Shown piece by piece: positions 1-6,291 of a stretch of DNA of 6,948 nt. A program made the translations under genes and the position numbers. Under the pieces are notes generated by a model that had not been told where the DNA came from, ran no database searches, and was given only the letters and a program-made list of their open reading frames with translations. The stretch comes from JALONO01 sp038209965 (GTDB lineage: Bacteria; Bacteroidota; Bacteroidia; Cytophagales; Thermoflexibacteraceae): assembly GCA_038209965.1 (NCBI GenBank), contig JBBQXF010000171.1:1-6948 (forward strand). The letters are read 5' to 3'. Within the stretch, counting starts at the first letter, position 1. Every line of letters begins with the position of its first letter.

Positions 1-732
1 CTGGAAGTCAATGGCTTGAATGGCATTTTATTGCCCAAAAATGTAACGTTTGCGCTCCGCCGGGGCGAAATCATGGGCGTGGCGGGGCTGGTCGGATCGG
101 GGCGGTCGGAGGTGATCCGCAGCTTGTTTGGCCTGAACTCCACCCGCACCGGCAATGTGAAAATCAAGGGCAAACCGGGCCTCAATGCCCATTACCTCCG
201 CCCCCGCCAAGCTCTGGACGAAGGATTGAACCTGCTGAGCGAAGATCGGAAGGAAGAAGGATTGGCCCTCAACCTGCCCATTTCGGCCAACTTGACGCTT
301 TCCAAAATTGGCAAATACACCAAGTGGGGCTGGTTGAACCTCCAAACCGAGCACCAAACGGCCAGCGAGTGGGCCAAGAGCCTCAATGTAAAATGCCATG
401 ATGTGGGGCAACCCATCGGCGGGCTCTCAGGCGGCAACCAACAAAAAGTGTGCATTGCCCGGCTGCTGCACCACGACAGCGATGTTCTTTTTCTCGACGA
501 ACCTACCCGGGGCATCGATGTGGGCAGCAAAGCCGAAATCTACCGCTTGATCCACCAATTGGCCGCCCAAGGCAAATCGGTGGTGATGATCAGTTCCTAT
601 CTGCCCGAACTGTTCGGGGTGTGCGATTCCCTAGTGGTGATGCATAGGGGGCAGATGTCGGCCAAGCGGGATATCGGGGGTTGGAACGAACAGGAGGTGA
701 TGCTCTACGCCACTTCCGGCGGGAAAGGGTAG
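1..732 (+). CDS. Sugar ABC transporter ATP-binding protein (RbsA/MglA/XylG type), 3' part, second ATPase domain only
   Basis: This is the C-terminal 243 residues of a two-domain ATPase that powers import of a monosaccharide or related ligand (CUT2 family) at the inner face of the cytoplasmic membrane. The reading frame is open from base 1 (LEVNGLNGIL...), so the true start and the first ATPase domain lie upstream; the TTG at 16 is internal. Counting from the first visible codon, the Walker A-like loop is GLVGSGRS at 29-36, the ABC signature LSGGNQQ at 142-148, and Walker B plus D-loop FLDEPTRGID at 164-173. The switch region reads ISSYLPE. Arg35 replaces the usual Walker A lysine, and Ser replaces the switch histidine. 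Both are normal for the degenerate second domain of this family; the Tyr after ISS, where Glu is more usual, is a small oddity. It ends in TAG just before a hairpin. No permease or binding-protein gene follows, so partners must lie upstream or elsewhere. The substrate cannot be told from this fragment. Confidence 0.93.
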   Translation: MEVNGLNGILLPKNVTFALRRGEIMGVAGLVGSGRSEVIRSLFGLNSTRTGNVKIKGKPGLNAHYLRPRQALDEGLNLLSEDRKEEGLALNLPISANLTLSKIGKYTKWGWLNLQTEHQTASEWAKSLNVKCHDVGQPIGGLSGGNQQKVCIARLLHHDSDVLFLDEPTRGIDVGSKAEIYRLIHQLAAQGKSVVMISSYLPELFGVCDSLVVMHRGQMSAKRDIGGWNEQEVMLYATSGGKG

Positions 733-1018
733 CGATATATTGAAAATCAGACAGCCGATAAAATATAACTGGCAACTGATTTTAGGCAGCCCTTTATCGT
801 CTCAAAGCAATCCAACACGCCAATGGACTATTGGCAAAATTTCCGGGAAATTATTGATGACAACCATTTGTCGATGACCCAAGGAAATTGTCAGAAATTA
901 TCCAGCAGGTGCAATAACGCCCCCATCTGGCTTGGAGTTGTCGCGCGGGCAGGAGCCGACCAGTCCATTTTTCCCCAAAAAAGGACTACTTTTACCCCTC
1001 ACCTGGCACCCAGTTTCC
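733..1018. other. Intergenic region between the ABC transporter gene and dnaG
   Basis: This 286-base gap holds the hairpin at 743-783 and otherwise little that is clear. TACTTTTA at 987-994 matches seven of eight positions of the Bacteroidota -7 element TAnnTTTG and sits 25 bases before the dnaG ATG, but no TTG -33 element is seen at the right distance, so it is only a weak promoter candidate. A 70-codon open frame starting at ATG 823 runs into the dnaG start in another frame and has no recognisable features. Confidence 0.4.
743..783 (+). terminator. Probable transcription terminator after the ABC transporter gene
   Basis: A perfect 8-bp inverted repeat, AAAATCAG at 743-750 and CTGATTTT at 776-783, begins ten bases after the TAG stop. 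A small internal loop (ACA/AA) is followed by three more pairs, GCC 754-756 with GGC 771-773, leaving a 14-base loop. The 3' arm ends in four T residues and the 5' arm begins with four A residues, so the structure could work in both directions. The T-run is short, so this is a probable rather than certain intrinsic terminator. It would separate the transporter transcript from dnaG. Confidence 0.5.
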
Positions 1019-3103
1019 ATGTCCCGCATTACTGACGACACCATTCGCCGCATCAAATTCGCAGCAGTCATTGAGGACGTGGTGGGCGATTTCGTTTCGC
1101 TCAAGCGCAAGGGCCAAAATTTAATGGCCTGTTGCCCGTTCCACAACGAAAAATCGCCCTCGTTCACCGTTTCCCCGAGCAAAGGCATCTACAAGTGTTT
1201 TGGCTGCGGGGCGGCGGGCGACTCGGTCAAGTTTGTGATGGACATTGAGGGCCTCAGCTACCCCGAAGCCCTCCGCTATCTGGCCAACAAATACCAGATC
1301 GAAGTGGAAGAAGAACGCCACGCGCCCGAGCAACAAGAGCAGCGCACCTTGCGCGAGGCCATACTCATTGCGCTGGGGTTTGCCAAAAACCACTACAAAG
1401 ATCTGCTCCTCAACGACCCCGACGGCAAGGCCATCGGCCTGAGCTATTTCCACGAGCGGGGCTTCACCAACCCCACCATCGAGGCTTTTGAGCTGGGCTA
1501 CAGCCGCCCGGCTTGGAACGATCTGGAAAACGAGGCGATCAAGAAAAACTATAGCCCAGAAATTTTGGAAAAAGCGGGCTTGCTCATCCGCAAAGAAGAA
1601 GAGGGCAAGCAAAAAAAATACGACCGTTTCCGGGGGCGGGTCATGTTCCCGATCCACGATCTGGCGGGCAAAGTGATCGGGTTTGGGGCGCGCACCATGA
1701 AAAAGGACGAGCAACCCAAATACCTCAACTCGCCCGAAACCGAGGTGTACCACAAGAGTGAAGCCCTGTATGGCATTTTTCAGGCCAAAAACACCATTCG
1801 GCAAACTGACAATGCCTTCTTGGTCGAGGGCTACACCGACGTGATCGCCATGCACCAAGCGGGGGTTGCCAATGTGGTGGCCTCCTCGGGCACCGCACTC
1901 ACCGAAGGGCAGATCCGCCTCATCCGCCGGTTTACTGACAACGTGACCGTGCTCTACGACGGCGACCCGGCGGGCATCAAAGCCTCCATGCGCGGAATCG
2001 ACCTGCTGCTGGCCGAGGGGCTGAACGTGCGGGCACTGCTCTTCCCCAATGGCGACGACCCCGACAGCTATCTCAAAAAGAACGGCCCAGCCCGTTTCCA
2101 AGAGTTTCTCCAGCGGGCCACCCAAGATTTTTTGACGTTCAAAACCCAACTGCTGCTCGGCGACGCCCCTGACGATCCCATGCAGCGCGCCAAAGTGATC
2201 CACGAAGTGGTGGGCAGTATTGCCAAAATTCCCGACGGAATCAAGCGCGAAGTTTACACCCAGCAGTGCAGCCGCCTATTGGCCATCGGCGAGGATACCC
2301 TGATGACCGAGGTGAACAAGGTGATGCTCAAGGCCCAGCAACAGGCCGGCCGGGAGCGTGAACGCGCCAGCAACCGGCCCGAAACCAACCCATCGGGACA
2401 CCGGGAGCTTCACGGCGACTATCCGCCCCTGCCCAGCGAAGAACCCTACCCGGGCGGCGACTATTACCCAATTCCCGAGCTGGACGAAACCAGCCTGCCC
2501 GACGACCTGTCCCTGCCCGAGGGAGTGATCCTGTCGGGAAACTTTGCGGCCAAAGTGCAGCGGGTGATCGAGAACCACGAGAAGGAATGTGTGCGCCTCC
2601 TGCTGCGGTTTGGCAATGTGTGCATCGATGAAGCAACCGACATCCGGCTGTGGCAATACCTGTTTGAAGAGATGGAGGACATTGACATCCACACGCCACT
2701 CTACCGCACCATGTTGGAAATGTACAAAAATGCCATTTTGCAGGGCCAAGAACCCGATGCCGATTACTTGATCAACCACGGATCGCCCGAGGTCGTGGAG
2801 CGGGTAATCAACCTGACCGTGGACAAATGGGTGGTGAGCGAGAATTGGGAAAAAAAATACGCCATCCAAGTCCCTCGTGAGCAGGATCATGTGCTCGACA
2901 ATGCCCACGACAGCATCTTGCGCCTCAAGCGGCAGTTTATCGAAAAGCTGGAAAGCGAGGTGCTGGAGTTGATGCGCGAAGCCGAGCAAGCGGGTGACGA
3001 AGCCGAGATCCAACGCCTGATCCTCCAACACCAGCACCTATCGGCCCAGCGCATGGCCTTGGCCAAACCTTTGGGCAGCATCGTTTCGGCCCGGCACAAG
3101 TAA
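1019..3103 (+). CDS. dnaG: DNA primase DnaG
   Basis: DnaG makes the short RNA primers for lagging-strand and initiation synthesis at the replication fork and is recruited by the replicative helicase DnaB. The ATG at 1019 gives 694 residues and places the zinc ligands at Cys39, His42, Cys60 and Cys63, one residue from their E. coli positions. An in-frame ATG at 932 would add 29 residues with no counterpart in the family and is rejected. After the CHC2 zinc-binding domain (about 1-100) comes the polymerase core with a TOPRIM fold. The metal-binding residues are Glu270 in VEGYTDV, Asp314 and Asp316 in YDGDPAG, and Asp347 and Asp349 in GDDPDSYL. Residues about 440-500 form a Pro/Glu/Asp/Tyr-rich, probably flexible linker. 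Residues about 500-694 are helix-rich and fit the helicase-binding region, which diverges among phyla and is assigned by position. No essential motif is missing. The gene lies between a probable terminator and the promoter of the next gene, so it may be transcribed alone. Confidence 0.97.
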   Translation: MSRITDDTIRRIKFAAVIEDVVGDFVSLKRKGQNLMACCPFHNEKSPSFTVSPSKGIYKCFGCGAAGDSVKFVMDIEGLSYPEALRYLANKYQIEVEEERHAPEQQEQRTLREAILIALGFAKNHYKDLLLNDPDGKAIGLSYFHERGFTNPTIEAFELGYSRPAWNDLENEAIKKNYSPEILEKAGLLIRKEEEGKQKKYDRFRGRVMFPIHDLAGKVIGFGARTMKKDEQPKYLNSPETEVYHKSEALYGIFQAKNTIRQTDNAFLVEGYTDVIAMHQAGVANVVASSGTALTEGQIRLIRRFTDNVTVLYDGDPAGIKASMRGIDLLLAEGLNVRALLFPNGDDPDSYLKKNGPARFQEFLQRATQDFLTFKTQLLLGDAPDDPMQRAKVIHEVVGSIAKIPDGIKREVYTQQCSRLLAIGEDTLMTEVNKVMLKAQQQAGRERERASNRPETNPSGHRELHGDYPPLPSEEPYPGGDYYPIPELDETSLPDDLSLPEGVILSGNFAAKVQRVIENHEKECVRLLLRFGNVCIDEATDIRLWQYLFEEMEDIDIHTPLYRTMLEMYKNAILQGQEPDADYLINHGSPEVVERVINLTVDKWVVSENWEKKYAIQVPREQDHVLDNAHDSILRLKRQFIEKLESEVLELMREAEQAGDEAEIQRLILQHQHLSAQRMALAKPLGSIVSARHK

Positions 3104-3133
3104 ACCTCATCCTTATTTTACCCATCTGTTTTG

Positions 3134-3141
3134 TATCTTCG
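3134..3141 (+). promoter_or_regulatory. Bacteroidota-type -7 promoter element for the sensor kinase gene
   Basis: TATCTTCG, preceded directly by TTTTG, closely matches the TAnnTTTG element recognised by the Bacteroidota primary sigma factor. It lies in the 62-base gap between dnaG and the ATG at 3166, and would give a leader of about 20 bases. The -33 element is weak: TTA at 3113-3115 is the best match at proper spacing. No terminator is visible between dnaG and this site, so some read-through from dnaG is possible. Confidence 0.5.
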
Positions 3142-3165
3142 GGGAAACCACTGTCGTTGAAGCCA

Positions 3166-6009
3166 ATGAAAGCTATTTACTCGCTTAGGAAGGTGTATTG
3201 GATTGTGCTGCTGGGTTGGGTATTGGTTGGTCAAAACTTGGCAACAGCCCAGCCGATCCTCCATCTCAACGATAGAACCACCTCGGTAAAGCTCAACGAC
3301 TACGTTTATTGTTTGGTGGACGACCAGCACCAGTTTTCGGCCCAAGCCGTGATCGCGGGAAAACATGATCAAGCATTTGGCCCCAGCCTTCACCCAGATC
3401 TCAATTTTGGGTTCAACAATGCCGATTACTGGTTAAAACTCGATTTGCAAGACTTGACCACCCAGCCCAACAAACGGTGGGTGTTTGAGTTGGCCTACCC
3501 CAACATGGATCTGGTGGAAATGTATGTGGTGGACTCGGCCGGCAACTTTGAGGTGCGCCGGGCGGGCGATCTGCTGCCGCTCTCCCTGCGAGAACTCAAA
3601 GAGTACAACTTCTCCTTCCGGTTTAACCTGCCCCCGAACGGCGCAACCCGCCGGATATACCTGCATTTTAGCGGGCGAGATGTCAAACATTTTCCCATCT
3701 TTATCTGGGAGGAAACTTCCTTTTTAAAAAGGATAATTGATGAAAATATTTATTGGGGCCTTTATTTTGGCTTTTTAAGCATTATTTTTCTTTATAATCT
3801 ATCTTTTTTTGTCTATTTATATGAAAAAATATACTTCTATTACCTGCTATACCTTCTGAGCTTTATCTTGGTGGAACTCACCCGGGCCAATGGTAGTTTT
3901 GGCCATCGCTATTTTTGGCCTGACAATTTGTGGTTTACCAACAACAGTGTCCATCTTTTTACTTCGCTCACCGTTATTTTTGGCATGCTCTTTTTTAGTG
4001 TGGGCCTCAATGTGCGGCAGACTTTCCCAACTTTCTACCGAGTGATGCAGCTTACGGCTCTGCTGGCCCTGCTGCACATAGTGGCCATCTTAGCCAACTG
4101 GGAGGAATTGCCGGTATTTTGGACTTTTATGCTGGCCATCGGGGCCGACTGCCTACTGCTGCTGGCTGGGTTCGTTGCGCTGTGGCAGGGCTATCGCCCC
4201 GCCCGGTTTTATGTGTTGGCCACAGTGTCGTTCTTCGGGGGGCTTATCTCTCTGTTCTTGTTGGAAAAAGGCGTGGTGCCCGACATCTGGGTTTTCCAGC
4301 AAGCCCTCAACATTGGATCTTTTCTGGAAACGGTTTTTTTGACTTTGGCCTTGGCCCAAAGCATCCGAGTGGCCAAAGAGGGCAAGCGACAGGCTGAGGC
4401 CAAACAGCTCAAAGCCCACTTGGCCCTGGACAGCAACCGCCAATTGACGGCAAAACTCCAAGAGATTGATCTGGTCAAGAACCGGTTCATCGCCAATGTT
4501 ACCCATGAGTTCCGCACTCCCTTGACCCTCATCTTGGCCCCCGTCCAACAGTGGTTGGCTGGCCAGCAATTGCCCCAGCCCCCGTGGCCGGCCCTGAACA
4601 GCATCCGCCACAACGCCGAAAGCCTGCTGCGGCTGATCAACCAATTGCTCGAGCTTTCGCGATTGGAATCAGGGGTGACGGCCCTTTCACCCGAACCCGG
4701 CGATTTGGCGATTTTTTTGCGGCAACAACTGGCCTGTTGCCTATCATTGGCCGAGATCAAGCAGATCGATCTGGTGGCCGATATTCCCTACCAAAGCGCA
4801 GTGGCCCACTTTGACCACGAAAAAATGGAGCGCATCATCAGCAATCTATTGGGCAACGCCCTCAGATTCACCGCCCAAGGGGGTCAAGTACGCCTTGGCT
4901 TACGCTTTGGTGCGCATTCAGCCCAGATCCTAGTGCAGGACAACGGCGTCGGGATTGCCCAAGCCGAGGCCAGTCGCATTTTTGATCGTTTCTACCAAGT
5001 GGACAGCTCCGCCCAACGCGCCCATGAGGGCAGCGGAATCGGCTTGGCCCTGACCAAGGAATTAGTCCAACTAATGCAAGGACAAATTGGAGTGGAAAGT
5101 ACCTTGGGCCAAGGCAGTCTTTTTACGGTGGAACTGCCCCTGCAACTGATCGAAATAGTTGCGGCGCCCAATTCGCTGCCCCAGACTTTGCCTAACCAAC
5201 AACTTATTGGGCAAGTGATGCGGCCTGTTCAAGAGGTGGCGACCAGTCCAATGGGCCAGCCGCTGGTGCTGGTGGTGGAAGATCATACCGAACTGCGGAT
5301 CTATTTGAGCGAACAGTTGGCCCCTGATTACCAAGTGCTGGTCGCCAGCGACGGCCAGCAAGGCTTGGAAATGGCCCAAGCGCACATCCCCGACCTGATC
5401 ATCTCTGACCTGATGATGCCCCGGCTAGATGGGCTGTCCCTTTGCCACCAGCTCAAGACCGATGAGCGCACCTGCCATGTTCCCATCTTGATGCTAACCG
5501 CCAAAGCGGGAACGGACAGCAAGATCGAAGGGCTGGAACACGGAGCCGACGACTATTTGGTGAAGCCCTTTGTACTGGCCGAAGTACGGGCAAGGGTGGC
5601 CAACCTGCTGGCCCAACGACAACGCCTCCGCGACTATTACCGCCGCGATGTGTCACTGCTGGCCCCCCAGGCCAAATTGCCCAGCCTTGACGCGCAGTTC
5701 CTCCAGAAATTATATGGCATGGTGGAAAAAATGCTTGACCATGCCGATCTGGGCGTGGAACACCTCTGCGAAGCGGTGAGCCTGAGCCGCTCGCAACTGC
5801 ACCGCAAGCTCCAAGCCATTACCGGCCAATCGGCCACCGAGTTCATCCGTAGCGTGCGCCTGCGCCGGGCTGCCCACTTGCTGGCCCAGCAGCAGGGCAA
5901 CGTATCAGAAATCGCCTATTCAGTTGGCTTTGACAATCTTTCCTACTTTTCCCGCACTTTCAAGGAGCAGTATGGCCTGTCGCCCTCGGAATATGCTGCG
6001 CAGCGGTAA
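3166..6009 (+). CDS. Hybrid sensor histidine kinase/response regulator with 7TMR-DISM sensor and AraC output domain
   Basis: This 947-residue protein is a whole two-component pathway in one chain. A signal peptide (cleavage likely after Ala28, ATA|Q) is followed by a periplasmic domain at about 35-185 resembling 7TMR-DISMED2 (YWLKLDL, YPNMDLVEMYV and AGDLLPLSLRE stretches). About seven hydrophobic helices lie at 195-400, then a short coiled linker. The kinase has the phospho-acceptor His447 (THEFRTPL), N-box Asn564, G1 DNGVGI at 592-597 and G2 GSGIGLAL at 622-629. The receiver has Glu705/Asp706, phospho-acceptor Asp748, Thr778 and Lys800. The C-terminus, about 845-947, is an AraC/XylS domain with two helix-turn-helix units. 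All key catalytic residues are present. The inferred action is ligand sensing outside, phosphorelay His447 to Asp748, and promoter binding from the membrane. The ligand is unknown; 7TMR-DISM outer domains often resemble carbohydrate-binding folds. The ATG at 3166 is preferred over TTG at 3157. Codons covering 3721-3840 are strikingly AT-rich. Confidence 0.95.
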   Translation: MKAIYSLRKVYWIVLLGWVLVGQNLATAQPILHLNDRTTSVKLNDYVYCLVDDQHQFSAQAVIAGKHDQAFGPSLHPDLNFGFNNADYWLKLDLQDLTTQPNKRWVFELAYPNMDLVEMYVVDSAGNFEVRRAGDLLPLSLRELKEYNFSFRFNLPPNGATRRIYLHFSGRDVKHFPIFIWEETSFLKRIIDENIYWGLYFGFLSIIFLYNLSFFVYLYEKIYFYYLLYLLSFILVELTRANGSFGHRYFWPDNLWFTNNSVHLFTSLTVIFGMLFFSVGLNVRQTFPTFYRVMQLTALLALLHIVAILANWEELPVFWTFMLAIGADCLLLLAGFVALWQGYRPARFYVLATVSFFGGLISLFLLEKGVVPDIWVFQQALNIGSFLETVFLTLALAQSIRVAKEGKRQAEAKQLKAHLALDSNRQLTAKLQEIDLVKNRFIANVTHEFRTPLTLILAPVQQWLAGQQLPQPPWPALNSIRHNAESLLRLINQLLELSRLESGVTALSPEPGDLAIFLRQQLACCLSLAEIKQIDLVADIPYQSAVAHFDHEKMERIISNLLGNALRFTAQGGQVRLGLRFGAHSAQILVQDNGVGIAQAEASRIFDRFYQVDSSAQRAHEGSGIGLALTKELVQLMQGQIGVESTLGQGSLFTVELPLQLIEIVAAPNSLPQTLPNQQLIGQVMRPVQEVATSPMGQPLVLVVEDHTELRIYLSEQLAPDYQVLVASDGQQGLEMAQAHIPDLIISDLMMPRLDGLSLCHQLKTDERTCHVPILMLTAKAGTDSKIEGLEHGADDYLVKPFVLAEVRARVANLLAQRQRLRDYYRRDVSLLAPQAKLPSLDAQFLQKLYGMVEKMLDHADLGVEHLCEAVSLSRSQLHRKLQAITGQSATEFIRSVRLRRAAHLLAQQQGNVSEIAYSVGFDNLSYFSRTFKEQYGLSPSEYAAQR

Positions 6010-6019
6010 AGGTCGCCGT

Positions 6020-6064
6020 GCCCGGATCGGGGTTGCAAGCTTTTGACGGGCCTAAAATCTTTTT
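6020..6064 (+). terminator. Weak terminator candidate after the sensor kinase gene
   Basis: GCCCG at 6020-6024 can pair with CGGGC at 6047-6051 around a 22-base loop, and a run of five T follows at 6060-6064. The stem is short, the loop long and the T-run is eight bases away, so this is only a candidate. A compact alternative, CCCG-GAT-CGGG at 6021-6031, lacks a T-run directly after it. Confidence 0.22.
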
Positions 6065-6205
6065 GGGTAGAACCGAGAAAGTGACCGCACTTGGGGACCG
6101 ACTGGAACTCCCCCCTGCCCCAATCTTGCCCCATCATCAGCCAGCCAAAGTCAACTTCTTGAGATTTTCTGCGCAAAAACCGCCCGTGCAACCATAGTAC
6201 TAAAC

Positions 6206-6245
6206 CTTGCAACAATGGTGACAAGGCTTGGGCAATGGTTTTAGG
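6206..6245. promoter_or_regulatory. Imperfect tandem direct repeat, possible AraC-type operator
   Basis: Two adjacent units share the order CTTG, CAATGGT, AGG. The first has CTTG at 6206-6209, CAATGGT at 6213-6219 and AGG at 6224-6226. The second has CTTG at 6227-6230, CAATGGT at 6233-6239 and AGG at 6243-6245. The spacing of 20-21 bases between equivalent parts equals about two DNA turns, a layout that AraC-family regulators commonly recognise. It ends 46 bases before the start codon of the secreted protein and lies downstream of the AraC-containing sensor gene. A second reading is an imperfect hairpin pairing 6200-6210 with 6232-6244. The role is inferred. Confidence 0.3.
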
Positions 6246-6291
6246 AGTTTTGCCACAGTTATTCTTTTCTCAAACTAAAAAGTAAAACACC

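Larger units (their letters stand above)
6010..6291. other. Intergenic region upstream of the secreted protein gene
   Basis: This 282-base gap contains the weak hairpin at 6020-6064, an imperfect tandem repeat at 6206-6245 and an A-rich stretch just before the ATG at 6292. No clean TAnnTTTG promoter element is found; TTATTCTTTT at 6259-6268 is the nearest but is out of register. No tRNA or other RNA gene is recognised. Confidence 0.4.

Noticed and set aside
987..994. TACTTTTA as the dnaG promoter
   Set aside because: The final G is missing and no -33 element is seen at proper spacing, so it is kept only as a note in the intergenic entry.
932..1018. Upstream in-frame ATG that would extend DnaG by 29 residues
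   Set aside because: The extra residues do not resemble any primase start, and the ATG at 1019 puts the zinc ligands at the usual distance from the N-terminus.
823..1035. Small 70-codon frame between the ABC gene and dnaG
   Set aside because: It overlaps the dnaG start, has no recognisable domain, no clear start signal and no coding-like pattern.
1121..2203. Long 360-codon frame on the - strand inside dnaG
   Set aside because: It lies antisense to the conserved zinc and TOPRIM domains. Such shadows arise from the GC-rich codon pattern of the + strand gene, and the product resembles no family.
2276..3037. 253-codon frame on the - strand over the 3' half of dnaG
   Set aside because: It is an antisense shadow with low-complexity His/Leu/Gln-rich translation and no domain.
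3157..3165. TTG start three codons before the ATG of the sensor kinase
   Set aside because: The ATG at 3166 gives a standard signal peptide, and ATG is favoured over TTG without other evidence.
4153..4760. Two overlapping - strand frames inside the kinase gene
   Set aside because: They lie opposite the membrane and HisKA coding regions, whose motifs are intact on the + strand.
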